Source of the DNA: Hymenobacter fodinae
GTDB taxonomy: Bacteria > Bacteroidota > Bacteroidia > Cytophagales > Hymenobacteraceae
Length of the DNA: 64,000 nt
Assembly: GCF_004745825.1 (NCBI RefSeq)
Contig: NZ_SRLA01000001.1
Location: forward strand, 310,001-374,000
Direction of reading: 5' to 3'
Shown: piece after piece, positions 35,197 through 43,544 of the stretch
How positions within the stretch are numbered: position 1 is the stretch's first letter
How the letters are laid out: the number at the start of each line of letters is the position of its first letter
Notes under the pieces: model-generated
The model's input: only the letters and a program-made list of their open reading frames with translations
Databases searched by the model: none
Told to the model about the DNA's origin: nothing
Translations under genes and position numbers: made by a program

Positions 35197-35520
35197 CTAA
35201 TGGCGACAGTCCAAATCCTTCTCAATTAAAATTTTCAGGGGTTGATCCTCGGCCATCATCACGGTGGCCGAGAAGCCGTTTTGGTCGGTTGTAGTCCAGT
35301 GGGTAGCGAGGGCAGCGGGTACTTTCACGGTAAGAGCACCGGCGCCATACGTGACGCGGAACTCCTCCGTCTCGGCCCGCTCCAGGGCATAGGTCAGGTT
35401 TTCGGTAGCCGTAAGGCCCAGTGGCACTACCGAGGCCACGCGGCCGGTAGCAGCAAAGTGGTGTACCTCCTCTTCTGAGAGGCGAAGGCGGAGCGAGTTA
35501 TCTTCAATGCGAAGCTTCAT
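35197..35520 (-). CDS. DUF7009 family protein, 107 aa
   Basis: Start at 35520 (MKLRIEDNSLRLRLSEEEV), since upstream in-frame residues are non-conserved in character and overlap the repeated 20-nt motif. Small all-beta/alpha protein: N-terminal RLRLSEEEVHHFAATG, central TENLTYALERAE, and an end with KILIEKDLDCRH (Asp-Cys-Arg-His). Such proteins are found in Bacteroidota next to molybdenum-cofactor or FdhD genes; that genomic link is why I favour DUF7009. The C-terminal DLDC...H could bind metal or a thiol, which is speculation. It is upstream of, and probably co-transcribed with, molybdoenzyme copy 2. Confidence 0.7.
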   Translation of the reverse strand: MKLRIEDNSLRLRLSEEEVHHFAATGRVASVVPLGLTATENLTYALERAETEEFRVTYGAGALTVKVPAALATHWTTTDQNGFSATVMMAEDQPLKILIEKDLDCRH

Positions 35521-35527
35521 GACAAGG

Positions 35528-35547
35528 AATGGTATGAGATTCAGACG
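35528..35547 (-). promoter_or_regulatory. 20-nt motif shared with the copy-1 molybdoenzyme upstream region, copy 2
   Basis: 19/20 match to 32447-32466, here only 8 bp upstream of the DUF7009 start codon. Confidence 0.35.
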
Positions 35548-35800
35548 CAGGGGCGCGTCAGATGTTATGGTGGCGTTTGGCCTAGAAGCGCGTAAAATCA
35601 GCAAAATACCTGCCCAGGCAACGGAAAGGGCGAAGCGGAGGCGCGTCTTTATTTAAGATGCAGAACGAGTGTATTGGGCAAGACTATTAGCCCTATCAGT
35701 CCAATGGCGTCTTGGGGTACCCTGCGGTGGCTCGCTGAAATCCAGTTGCAGAAATGGTGGTAGGCCACCTGGCCGCCAGCCGATTACTATTGGCACCCTA

Positions 35801-36673
35801 CTATTTCGAGGGCTGCAAGCGCCACTCGTGGCAATACACGTTGTAGCGGCCCTGGCGCACGAAGCCGCATAGCGTCATCCCGAAGTTTTTGGCGGCAGCT
35901 ACGGCCAGGGAGCTGGGGGCGCCCACGGCCGTCAGCACCGGAATGCCCGCTACGGCGGCCTTCTGCACCAGCTCAAACGAAGCCCGCCCGCTTACTAGCA
36001 GCACCGAGTTGTGCAGGGGCAGCATTTCCTGCAGGAGCGCCGCGCCAATTACCTTATCCAGGGCATTGTGGCGACCCACATCTTCGCGCAGCAGCAACAA
36101 CTCACCCTCCGGCGAGAACAAGGCCGCCGCGTGTAGGCCACCTGTTTGCTCAAATAAGGCCTGCGCCGCCCGCTGCCGCTCCGGCAACTGGTGAATTACG
36201 GCCGGATCGACGTAGGGACCCTGGGTGGGCAGCACGGGGCAGGCCGCGGCGTGCACGGCATCGATGCTGGTTTTGCCGCACACGCCGCAACTGCTGCTGG
36301 TGTAAAAGTGGCGTTCCAGGCGGGGTAGGTCTACGGCGGCGGTGGGGGCCAGCTCGGCGCGCACCACGTTCTCGCGCTCTTCCTCTTTCTCCACATCGGG
36401 GCAGTAAATAACGCCCTGTAGCTCCTCCCGACTACGAATGATGCCTTCCGTGAGCAAGAAGCCAGCGGCCAACTCAAAGTCGTGGCCCGGTGTGCGCATG
36501 GTGATGGAAAGGGTGCGGTGCTCACGCTGGCTGCTGGGCCCGTAGCCCACCCGAATTTCCAGCGGTTCTTCGGCGGCCAGCACATCAGAGGCTTGGGTAA
36601 TTTCCTCACCCTGCACTTTGTGCACGGTCACGTAATCGTAGCTGGTAGGAGGCAGAAAAACAGGCGCTGACAT
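35801..36673 (-). CDS. fdhD: Formate dehydrogenase accessory sulfurtransferase FdhD
   Basis: 290 aa, cytosolic. Carries the sulfur-transfer cysteine pair in SSSCGVCGKTSIDAV (~residue 135) and family blocks GHDFELAAGFLLTEGII, GGLHAAALFSPEGELLLLREDVGRHNALDKVIG and RASFELVQKAAVAGIPVL. FdhD passes sulfur from a cysteine desulfurase to the Mo atom of bis-MGD, as needed for formate-dehydrogenase-type enzymes; the two FdhF-like proteins next door are the obvious clients. Divergent from moeB; the shared intergenic region holds a 24-bp perfect palindrome. No frameshift or missing motif. Confidence 0.95.
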   Translation of the reverse strand: MSAPVFLPPTSYDYVTVHKVQGEEITQASDVLAAEEPLEIRVGYGPSSQREHRTLSITMRTPGHDFELAAGFLLTEGIIRSREELQGVIYCPDVEKEEERENVVRAELAPTAAVDLPRLERHFYTSSSCGVCGKTSIDAVHAAACPVLPTQGPYVDPAVIHQLPERQRAAQALFEQTGGLHAAALFSPEGELLLLREDVGRHNALDKVIGAALLQEMLPLHNSVLLVSGRASFELVQKAAVAGIPVLTAVGAPSSLAVAAAKNFGMTLCGFVRQGRYNVYCHEWRLQPSK

Positions 36674-36723
36674 AAGAAAGAAAGTGGGTGGAGCCGAGGT
36701 TATTTAACCTTATCGGCCAGAAG

Positions 36724-36731
36724 TAAGTTTG
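36724..36731 (+). promoter_or_regulatory. Candidate -7 box of moeB
   Basis: TAAGTTTG fits TAnnTTTG, 73 bp upstream of the moeB start codon. No good -33 TTTG seen. Confidence 0.45.
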
Positions 36732-36759
36732 AAGGCGTAGTCTGCAGAGTCGTACATTT

Positions 36760-36783
36760 AGTAGTACGGCGCGCCGTACTACT
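36760..36783. promoter_or_regulatory. 24-bp perfect palindrome, candidate operator between fdhD and moeB
   Basis: AGTAGTACGGCG followed by CGCCGTACTACT, fully self-complementary, in the divergent fdhD/moeB promoter region and just downstream of the proposed moeB -7 box. No terminal loop or T-run, so a dimeric-regulator site fits better than a terminator. Confidence 0.5.
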
Positions 36784-36803
36784 TGTGTACCTGCCCCCTC
36801 ATC

Positions 36804-37901
36804 ATGCTCACTTCCGAAGAACGCCAGATTTACCGCCGGCACCTGCAGCTCCCCGAGATTGGGGAGGAGGGCCAGCTTCGCCTGAAAAATGCCCGCGTAC
36901 TGGTGGTGGGCGCCGGTGGCCTGGGCTGCCCCATTCTGCAGTACCTGGCGGCGGCCGGCGTAGGCCACCTCGGCATTGTGGATGCCGATAAAGTAGAGGC
37001 CAGCAACCTACAGCGCCAGATCCTGTACGGGCCCGCCGACCTAGGCCACCTCAAGGCCGAAGCCGCGGGGCGGGCGGTGCGGCGCATCAACCCGCACATT
37101 CAGGTGGAGGTGCAAACCTGCCGCGCCACCCTGGGCAACGTGCGCAAGCTGCTGGAAACCTACGATGTGGTGGTAGATGGCACCGACAACTTCCCGACCC
37201 GCTACCTGCTCAACGATGCCTGCGTGACCTTACACAAAACGCTGGTGTCGGGGGCTATTTACAAGTATGAAGGGCAAGTATCGGTATTTAACTACCAGGG
37301 CGGGCCCAACTACCGCTGCCTGTTTCCACAGCCACCCTCCGCCGAGGAAGCCCCCAACTGCGATGCTACTGGGGTGCTGGGCGTGCTGCCGGGCCTGGTG
37401 GGCACGGCGCAGGCGACGGAAGTACTCAAGGTAATTCTCGGTATTGGCGAAGTGCTATCGGGCCGCCTCTGGATGTTCGACGCCCTGACCTTCCAGACGC
37501 GCCTGCTCAAGTTTGCCTGCCGCCCCGACCAAGCCACGATAGGCCTAGATAACGCCGACCCCAACGACTACACCGATTTCTGCGGAACCGGCATAAATGC
37601 CGTATCGGCGCAGGAGCTGCAGGAACAACTAGCTTCCGCGCACCCGCCATTCCTGCTGGATGTGCGCGAGCCCGACGAGTTTGCTTCCGGCCACATCCCC
37701 GGCGCCACCCTGTTGCCCCTGAGTAACCTCGACAAAGGAGTGGGCTCGGTGCCGCGCCACCACCCGGTGGTAGTGTATTGCCGCTCCGGCCGCCGCAGTG
37801 CCCAAGCTATTGAGCGCTTGCAAACCCAGTACGGCTTCTCCAACCTGCTCAACCTCGATGGCGGCATCCTGGCCTGGGATGAGCAAGCCATTGATGTGTA
37901 A
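36804..37901 (+). CDS. moeB: MoeB-type molybdopterin-synthase adenylyltransferase with C-terminal rhodanese domain
   Basis: 365 aa from ATG 36804 (MLTSEERQIYRRHLQLPEIG), the usual family start. ThiF/MoeB adenylation domain (residues ~1-245): ATP-binding VVGAGGLGCPILQYLAAAGVG, DADKVEASNLQRQILY and DGTDNFPTRYLLNDAC. A rhodanese domain (~262-362) has the active loop VVYCRSGRRSA and LNLDGGILAW. It adenylates the MoaD C-terminus (MoaD and MoaE are ~9 kb downstream), and the rhodanese part can deliver sulfur. The zinc-binding CxxC pairs of classical MoeB are mostly lost: the first reads NYRC, and no CPxCG motif is seen before the rhodanese domain. Could also serve ThiS, but the context favours Moco. 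Confidence 0.9.
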   Translation: MLTSEERQIYRRHLQLPEIGEEGQLRLKNARVLVVGAGGLGCPILQYLAAAGVGHLGIVDADKVEASNLQRQILYGPADLGHLKAEAAGRAVRRINPHIQVEVQTCRATLGNVRKLLETYDVVVDGTDNFPTRYLLNDACVTLHKTLVSGAIYKYEGQVSVFNYQGGPNYRCLFPQPPSAEEAPNCDATGVLGVLPGLVGTAQATEVLKVILGIGEVLSGRLWMFDALTFQTRLLKFACRPDQATIGLDNADPNDYTDFCGTGINAVSAQELQEQLASAHPPFLLDVREPDEFASGHIPGATLLPLSNLDKGVGSVPRHHPVVVYCRSGRRSAQAIERLQTQYGFSNLLNLDGGILAWDEQAIDV

Positions 37902-37918
37902 GGGTACGGACCAAGAAC

Positions 37919-38140
37919 GTCATGCTGAGCTTGTCGAAGCATCTCTACCGCTCCATTGCAGAGGCCTACTACAACAGCACGTCATCCTGAGCACAGCGAA
38001 GGATCTTCTCATGCCAGCACGAGACGCTAGGCCAGTTATTCCATAGTGACAAGATCCTTCCTTCGTCAGGATGACGTGCTGTTGGGGCAGGTACTCTGGT
38101 AACATCAGCACGCGAGATGTCTCGACAAGCTCGACATGAC
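37919..38140. repeat. REPIN-like inverted-repeat element, copy 2, with a nested second element
   Basis: Outer ends: GTCATGCTGAGCTTGTCG at 37919 and GACAAGCTCGACATGAC ending at 38140. Inside is another inverted repeat (about 37972-38086), with CAACAGCACGTCATCCTGA on the left and TCAGGATGACGTGCTGTTG on the right, bordering GAAGGATCTT/AAGATCCTTC. This looks like one element inserted in another. It fills most of the 301-bp gap between moeB and the MOT1 transporter gene. Confidence 0.75.
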
Positions 38141-38202
38141 GTTCCTTTACTGGTCTTCCTTTCACCTCCTCACCTGTTACTTCATTTCCTTATCACCATC
38201 AC

Positions 38203-39366
38203 ATGCCCCTTACCGCTCCGTCTCCCCACCGTCCCCGCATTCGCTTTGACCGCAATGAGCTGGCGGGGGCGTTCGGGGATTTAGGGACGGATCTGCCCTT
38301 GCTCATTGGCGTTATTGCGGCCTCAGGCATGGATAGCGCCGGAGTGCTGATCATGTTCGGCGTGATGCAGCTGTTTTCGGGGCTGTGGTACGGCATGCCC
38401 ATGCCGGTGCAGCCCCTAAAGGCTTTTGCCGCGCTGGTCATTGCCCAGAAAATTCCGGGCCGCGTGATTTGGGGCGGCGGGCTGGCGGTGGGCTTGAGCA
38501 TGCTAGTGCTTTCGGTGACGGGGCTGATTGATAGCTTGGCCCGGCTGGTGCCCAAGACCGTTATCCGCGGTATTCAATTTGGGCTAGCTCTGCAGTTGGC
38601 TACACTAGCCCTAAAAGAGTACGTGCCGGCCGACGGCTTGCCCGGCTACGCGCTGGCTGCGGCGGGCTTCCTCGTGACGGTAGTGCTGCTGGGCAATCGG
38701 CGCTGGCCCGCGGCCCTGATTGTGCTGGGGCTGGGAGTGGCATATGGCCTCGTCTTCAAGCTTGATTTTGCCACCGCCCAACGGGCTATCGGTTTGCACC
38801 TGCCCGGCTGGCACGTGCCCGCCCGCGCCGATATTCTGCTGGGCGCCGTGCTGCTGGCCTTGCCCCAGATTCCGTTGTCGCTCGGCAACTCGGTGCTGGC
38901 TACCAAGCAGGTAGTGGATGATTACTTTCCCGAGCGCCCTCTCACGGTGCGCAAGATTAGCTTCACCTATGCCCTCATGAACCTGGTGAATCCGTTTCTG
39001 GGGGGCTTCCCGGTGTGCCACGGCTCGGGCGGCATGGTAGGCCACTACACGTTTGGTGGGCGCACGGGCGGCTCGGTGGTGCTGTACGGGCTGCTATTTC
39101 TGGTGCTAGGCCTGTTCTTCAGCCAAGGCTTCCAGCAGATTGTGCACATCTTTCCGCTGCCAGTGCTGGGGGTGCTACTCTTATTCGAGGCGCTGACGCT
39201 GGCCACCCTGCTGCGCGACATTAGCGGCTCCCGCTCCGATTTATTACTGGCCCTGCTGGTAGGCCTGCTGTGCAGCGGACTGCCGTATGGTTATCTTGTG
39301 GGCCTGTTGGTAGGTACCGGCCTGTACTACGCGATGCAGCGCGGGTGGGTAGGCCTAGGAAAGTAG
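38203..39366 (+). CDS. Putative sulfate/molybdate transporter (MOT1 family, SulP-related)
   Basis: 387 aa polytopic inner-membrane protein with ~10-11 hydrophobic segments. MOT1 signature regions: NELAGAFGDLGTDLPLLIG at the N-terminus, YGMPMPVQPLKAFAALVIAQ, and the second-repeat counterparts LPQIPLSLGNSVLATKQVVDDYFP and NPFLGGFPVCHGSGGMVGHYTFGGRTGG. No STAS domain, as expected for MOT1 versus classical SulP. Molybdate uptake is the best-supported role because it stands inside a molybdenum-cofactor gene island and no ModABC genes are present in the window; sulfate cannot be excluded. A short hypothetical gene begins at the very next base after its stop. Confidence 0.85.
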   Translation: MPLTAPSPHRPRIRFDRNELAGAFGDLGTDLPLLIGVIAASGMDSAGVLIMFGVMQLFSGLWYGMPMPVQPLKAFAALVIAQKIPGRVIWGGGLAVGLSMLVLSVTGLIDSLARLVPKTVIRGIQFGLALQLATLALKEYVPADGLPGYALAAAGFLVTVVLLGNRRWPAALIVLGLGVAYGLVFKLDFATAQRAIGLHLPGWHVPARADILLGAVLLALPQIPLSLGNSVLATKQVVDDYFPERPLTVRKISFTYALMNLVNPFLGGFPVCHGSGGMVGHYTFGGRTGGSVVLYGLLFLVLGLFFSQGFQQIVHIFPLPVLGVLLLFEALTLATLLRDISGSRSDLLLALLVGLLCSGLPYGYLVGLLVGTGLYYAMQRGWVGLGK

Positions 39367-39765
39367 ATGCGTATGGAAGAAAATTTACTCTGTCAGGTTT
39401 GGAAAACAGTACACGTGGAGGCTGGTCCGCAGCCTTTCCAGGGCTATTATAGCCTCTCAGAAAGTATGCTGTTTGATTTCCGGTACCTCGATGCGCCGCA
39501 GGAAAAGCCAGTGGTTGCTGTGCCAGCGCACTGGACCCGCCAGGCCGATAAAATCACGCACGTCGAAAACCAGAAGCCGCTGTATCTGCTCGTGCAGGCC
39601 GTGACCGCACAATACTTGGTGCTAGAGCTGCACATGCTCTACGCCGACCAAGACCGCCACACCCTCACCCTCAAATTGGTGCCAGAGGCTTTCGAGGCCC
39701 CAGTGCCTAGTCTGGCTGCGAGGGTACGAACTCCGGCGCCGGTACTACCTGGTTACGCCGGCTGA
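39367..39765 (+). CDS. Hypothetical protein, 132 aa, coupled to the MOT1 transporter gene
   Basis: Unrecognised. The ATG directly follows the transporter stop codon (zero spacing), suggesting translational coupling; a second ATG two codons later (39373) is equally possible. Soluble, beta-rich-looking sequence (SESMLFDFRYLDAPQEKPVVAV; YLVLELHMLYADQDRHTLTLKL), no signal peptide or membrane segment. Its last 59 bp overlap the 3' end of the convergent DUF2490 gene. Normal amino-acid composition argues for a real gene, but there is no motif to name. A regulatory or accessory role for the transporter is only a guess from position. Confidence 0.55.
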   Translation: MRMEENLLCQVWKTVHVEAGPQPFQGYYSLSESMLFDFRYLDAPQEKPVVAVPAHWTRQADKITHVENQKPLYLLVQAVTAQYLVLELHMLYADQDRHTLTLKLVPEAFEAPVPSLAARVRTPAPVLPGYAG

Positions 39766-40537
39766 TGCGGTAGATAACCGAAAACACTAGGTTGTTTTTG
39801 GCAATGTTGGTCTGGGGCACGAAGGTGTTCTGGCGGTAGCTGGCGGGCGTATAGTTGGCCTGGTTTACCCACCCCGCCTGCACCGTAAAATGCTTGTCGA
39901 ACTGGTAGCCGGCCCCCGCATACACCCGGTTGCGCTCAAAAAATGGCCCCCGCGGGTTGAAAAACACCTCATCGTACACCGACAGAAACACCGTTTTATC
40001 AACGAAGGTGGCGTGGTTGAGGGGCAGGAAGGTGTTGAAGCGGTACCGGATGCGGTTGCGGTAGCGGAATGAGCCGGCCGGCACTACATCATCGCGGAAC
40101 GTGAACCAGCGCTGCTCTACCCGGTAGCGGTGCTCCATCTTGAGGCGGGCGCTGTAGTGGGTAAGGGTCAACTGCTCCCAGAGACGCTTTTCGGTGTTGA
40201 GCGGGCCCTCGCTCAGGTCGCGGTAGTCGGAGGTAGAGTAGCGGCCCCCCGCCAGCATAAACGTGAAGTTCTTGGCCAGGTCATAGCTCACCCCACCCTT
40301 CGTTTCATAGTAGAAAAACTGTCGGAAGGTGCCGTTGGCCCGGGACTGAAGCTCTACGTACCCACCCCAATGCTTGGGGCCACCCGGCAGAACCACCGTC
40401 CCGACAAACCAACTACCCAGCCTGGGGTCAGGAATTGCATTGGTCTGGGCTTGAGCCACGGAACTGCCCGCGGCCCATACGGCGGCTGTGAATACGGAGG
40501 AAAGAAGGTAGGAGCGGGCAGACATAGCGAACGGCAT
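39707..40537 (-). CDS. DUF2490 outer-membrane protein
   Basis: 276 aa with signal peptide (MSARSYLLSSVFTAAVWAAG...AQAQ; a start at 40525 also fits). The mature part is a small beta-barrel: repeated amphipathic, aromatic-rich strands such as WGGYVELQSRANGTFRQFFYY, RLKMEHRYRVEQRWF, FRYRNRIRYRF and NRVYAGAGYQFDKHF, ending in FSVIYRISRRN and a short tail. DUF2490 proteins are common outer-membrane proteins of unknown function in Bacteroidota. No operon partner; the 3' end overlaps the convergent hypothetical gene. The tail after the last strand (NQVVPAPEFVPSQPD) is unusual for a barrel terminus. Confidence 0.8.
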   Translation of the reverse strand: MPFAMSARSYLLSSVFTAAVWAAGSSVAQAQTNAIPDPRLGSWFVGTVVLPGGPKHWGGYVELQSRANGTFRQFFYYETKGGVSYDLAKNFTFMLAGGRYSTSDYRDLSEGPLNTEKRLWEQLTLTHYSARLKMEHRYRVEQRWFTFRDDVVPAGSFRYRNRIRYRFNTFLPLNHATFVDKTVFLSVYDEVFFNPRGPFFERNRVYAGAGYQFDKHFTVQAGWVNQANYTPASYRQNTFVPQTNIAKNNLVFSVIYRISRRNQVVPAPEFVPSQPD

Positions 40538-40609
40538 ACTAGCCCGCGAAGGTAACGACGGCCGGCCAAGACTGGCCTACAACATGCGGGCTTCGGCTAG
40601 GCCAGACGG

Positions 40610-41800
40610 TTATTTCAGCCGATTGTAGCGCAGCAGAGCTTCCAGGTAATAGTAGTCGGCGTACGTGAGGGGAGCATCTACCTCGGTTTTAGCCGGCTTG
40701 TGCGCCACGCAATGCTTGATCAGGAAGTTGTTGTTTTCGCCCACGGCGGCCCGGTAAGCCGGGCTGCTCAGGCTCACCAACATTTGCTCGGCGGCCTGGC
40801 GGTAACGCTTAGCATCGGCAGCAGGGCAGTACTGTTGCAGCTCCAGCAGCGCCGAGGCCACAATGGCTGCCGCCGAAGCATCGCGCTCTTCCTTCGGGAT
40901 GTTGGGGGCGTTAAAATCCCAGTACGGAATTTTGTCGGCGGGCAGGTTGGGGTGGTTGAGGAAGAAGTCGGCGGTTTTGCGGGCCTGCTCGCGGTAGCGC
41001 ACCAGCTTGGTGTCGCGGAACATGGTGGTGTAGCCATAAATGGCCCAGGCCTGGCCCCGCGCCCACGCCGAGTTATCGGCAGCCCCCTGGGCCGTTTTCT
41101 TGGCCAGCACCTGGCCGTGCTCATCGTAGCAGACCACGTGGTAGGTGCTGCCATCGGGCCGGAAGTGGTTTTTCAGCGTGTTGTCGGCGTGCGTAATGCT
41201 GAGGCGGCGCAGGGTAGAGTCGCCGGTGGTGCGGGCGGCCCAGCACAGCAGCTCCAGGTTCATCATGTTGTCGATGATGACCGGATACTTGTAGCCCGCA
41301 AAGTCATTCCACGACTTAATCAAGCCCACCTCGGGGTTGAAGCGCGTAGCCAACGACTTGGCCCCAGTAAGCAGCACCGGCTTATAGGCTGGGGTTTGAG
41401 TGAGGCGCAGGCCGTTGCCGAAGGGGCAATAGAGCATGAAGCCCAGGTCATGGGTGCCGGTATTGGTCTGCTCCTGGGCCATGGCCATCGTCCAGCGGTC
41501 GGCGGCCTGCTGCCACTGGGGCTGCTTCGTGTACTCATACATGTACCACAGCGTGCCCCCGAAAAAGCCGCTGGTCCACCACTCCGAGGGCGTATCCTTG
41601 AGCGAGCCGTCGGGCTTACTGGAGTACGGAAACTTCGTGACGTCGGGGTGGGTCTGGAGCAGACGCGTGAGCTGCTGCCCGGCGCGGTCAAACTCCTGCT
41701 TGACGTTTATTTTGCGCTGCTGTGCTTGCGCACTTAATGTTACAGATAGGGCCAGGCAGAGGGCGGCCAGTAAACGCGGGAAGGAAGGAAGACGGAGCAT
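40610..41800 (-). CDS. Glycoside hydrolase family 88 (unsaturated glucuronyl/rhamnogalacturonyl hydrolase)
   Basis: 396 aa with signal peptide (MLRLPSFPRLLAALCLALSV...AQAQ), so periplasmic. GH88 (alpha/alpha)6-barrel features: EWWTSGFFGGTLWYMYEYT, the catalytic Asp positions in THDLGFMLYCPFGNG and VIIDNMMNLELLCWAA, and the substrate region DNSAWARGQAWAIYGYT. GH88 enzymes hydrate the terminal unsaturated uronic acid of oligosaccharides made by polysaccharide lyases. Usually they sit in a polysaccharide utilisation locus, but no SusC/SusD, lyase or sulfatase is nearby, so it stands alone in this window. Substrate cannot be specified. Unrelated to the surrounding molybdenum genes. Confidence 0.9.
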   Translation of the reverse strand: MLRLPSFPRLLAALCLALSVTLSAQAQQRKINVKQEFDRAGQQLTRLLQTHPDVTKFPYSSKPDGSLKDTPSEWWTSGFFGGTLWYMYEYTKQPQWQQAADRWTMAMAQEQTNTGTHDLGFMLYCPFGNGLRLTQTPAYKPVLLTGAKSLATRFNPEVGLIKSWNDFAGYKYPVIIDNMMNLELLCWAARTTGDSTLRRLSITHADNTLKNHFRPDGSTYHVVCYDEHGQVLAKKTAQGAADNSAWARGQAWAIYGYTTMFRDTKLVRYREQARKTADFFLNHPNLPADKIPYWDFNAPNIPKEERDASAAAIVASALLELQQYCPAADAKRYRQAAEQMLVSLSSPAYRAAVGENNNFLIKHCVAHKPAKTEVDAPLTYADYYYLEALLRYNRLK

Positions 41801-41848
41801 GGCGACAAGCTACGGCAAATTTGTCAAGCCTCGAAAGCTATGCATGCC

Positions 41849-42652
41849 TTAACCCTGCGGAGCCAATAGTTGCTGGATCATTTGCCGGTACGTGGGGTTC
41901 TCCGTCATGCCGTTGTGGCCTACACCGGGCAGAGTAATGAACTGGTCCTGTGGCTTCAGTAGAGCCTTGAGCTGCAAGGTTGTGCGGTAGTCGATAATCT
42001 CATCCTGGTCGCCGTGGAAGATGACGATGGGCGCCTTCACGCGGGGCAGCACTTGGTCGGTGGCCAGGGGGTAGCGTACCACCAGCCCTGGCACCCACGG
42101 GTAATGCTGCCGGGCAGTGGCGCGCATGCTGGCGTAAGGCGCCTGCAACACCAGAAGTTTGGGCTGATAATTTGCCGCCAACCAAGCCGCTAGGCCAGTC
42201 CCCAAGGAATAGCCAAGCAACACCACGCGTTCCTCCGGGTACTCCTTGAGCAATTGCCGGTATGCGGTATCGGCATCGGCTAGGAGCTGTTGCTGGCTGC
42301 TAATGCGGCCTTCGCTCTTGCCGTAGCCGCGGTAGTCGAGCAGGAAGACGTCGTAGCCGAGGCGGGTGTAAGTAGATGCTACGTCGCCCCAACTATCCAG
42401 CGCCCCGCCATTACCGTGCAGGTAGAAGATGACGCCCTTGGAAGAGTCGGCTGGGAAAAGCAGGCCATGCAGGCGAGTACCGTCGGCGGCCGTAATCCAG
42501 CGCTCCTCAAACCGGCCGGGGAAGCGAAACTGGTAGTTCTTGGCTAGCTTGGTTGGGAAGAACAGTAGTCGCTCCTGCTGGAAATACAGCAGCAGGCACA
42601 CGGCCACGTACAGGGCGGCCCCCAGGCCTAGCATCCACAAGAGAACCTTCAT
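41849..42652 (-). CDS. Membrane-anchored alpha/beta hydrolase
   Basis: 267 aa. One N-terminal hydrophobic helix (MKVLLWMLGLGAALYVAVCL) anchors an alpha/beta hydrolase of the Bem46/YqiA-like group. Oxyanion region YLHGNGGALDSWG, nucleophile elbow GYSLGTG, catalytic Asp in FHGDQDEIIDY and His in GVGHNGM are all present. Serine esterase/acyl hydrolase chemistry is likely, facing the periplasm if the N-terminal helix is an uncleaved anchor. Substrate unknown. It is followed 48 bp later by the GH88 gene on the same strand; co-transcription is possible but functional linkage is not shown. Confidence 0.85.
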   Translation of the reverse strand: MKVLLWMLGLGAALYVAVCLLLYFQQERLLFFPTKLAKNYQFRFPGRFEERWITAADGTRLHGLLFPADSSKGVIFYLHGNGGALDSWGDVASTYTRLGYDVFLLDYRGYGKSEGRISSQQQLLADADTAYRQLLKEYPEERVVLLGYSLGTGLAAWLAANYQPKLLVLQAPYASMRATARQHYPWVPGLVVRYPLATDQVLPRVKAPIVIFHGDQDEIIDYRTTLQLKALLKPQDQFITLPGVGHNGMTENPTYRQMIQQLLAPQG

Positions 42653-42761
42653 CGTGCTCCAAGCTTACGGGGTTTGGGGCAGATTGGTATTGTAGGGTTT
42701 GCCTGCAGATTCAACGGTTGGCTTAAGCAACACAACTCATGCACTCACAAGCTAGCATCGA

Positions 42762-43457
42762 CTAGGGATTCCGCTCCAAGACTTCATCAATCAGCCCGTA
42801 CTCTTTGGCCTCGTCGGCACGCAGCCAGTAGTCGCGGTCAGAGTCGTCGTGGATTTGCTGCGGGGTTTTGCCGGTGCGCTCGGCATAAATGGCGTAGAGC
42901 TCTTGGCGCAGCTTCACCACCTCGCGGGCCGTGATTTCAATATCGGCCGAAGGCCCCTGTACCCCGCCGCTGGGCTGGTGAATCATAACGCGCGCATGGG
43001 GCAGCGCCGACCGCTTGCCCAACGCCCCACCACACAGCAGAAATGCGCCCATACTCGCGGCTAGGCCAGTGCAAATGGTGGCCACGTCGGGGTTCACGTA
43101 CTGCATGGTGTCGTACATGCCCAGCCCCGCGTACACTGAGCCGCCCGGCGAGTTGATGTAAAGCAGGATATCCTTGTGGTTGTCTACTGACTCCAGGAAG
43201 AGCAATTGGGCATTAATGATGTTGGCAATGTTATCATCCACGGCCTGCCCCAGGAAGATGATGCGGTCCATGATCAGGCGCGAAAACACATCGATTTCCG
43301 CAAAGCGCGTAGGCCTCTCCTCAATCACGGAGCGGGTCATGCCCGTTACGTTGGGGTAGGCGGCGCTTTCAAACTGATGAAGGTAACGGTCTACGGTAAG
43401 GCCATTCAGGCCCCGGCCATGTACCGCGAACTTTCGGAATTCGGGAGTCATCAACAT
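42762..43457 (-). CDS. clpP: ATP-dependent Clp protease proteolytic subunit
   Basis: 231 aa. Complete serine-protease triad: Ser135 in [11 protein letters not shown], His160 in VMIHQPSGG, Asp209 in [16 protein letters not shown]. Other family blocks: [21 protein letters not shown] and [16 protein letters not shown]. ClpP assembles as a two-ring tetradecamer that degrades unfolded substrates fed by ClpX or ClpA/C. The N-terminus is longer than in E. coli (first ~60 residues contain the processed propeptide region). No clpX or tig gene adjoins it, unlike the common tig-clpP-clpX order, so it may be an additional clpP copy; a genome search is needed to tell. Confidence 0.95.
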   Translation of the reverse strand: MLMTPEFRKFAVHGRGLNGLTVDRYLHQFESAAYPNVTGMTRSVIEERPTRFAEIDVFSRLIMDRIIFLGQAVDDNIANIINAQLLFLESVDNHKDILLYINSPGGSVYAGLGMYDTMQYVNPDVATICTGLAASMGAFLLCGGALGKRSALPHARVMIHQPSGGVQGPSADIEITAREVVKLRQELYAIYAERTGKTPQQIHDDSDRDYWLRADEAKEYGLIDEVLERNP

Positions 43458-43544
43458 AACATGCTATGTGAAGTGAAAGGGCATGGAGAGGCCTAGCCCC
43501 CATATTTTGGGCGCCGGAAGCCAGTAAAATCGAGATAGGAAGGC

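Noticed and set aside
40610..41800. GH88 gene as part of a polysaccharide utilisation locus
   Set aside because: No SusC/SusD, lyase, sulfatase or regulator beside it.
42762..43457. ClpP as part of the molybdenum system
   Set aside because: Nothing in sequence links it; probably a chance neighbour.
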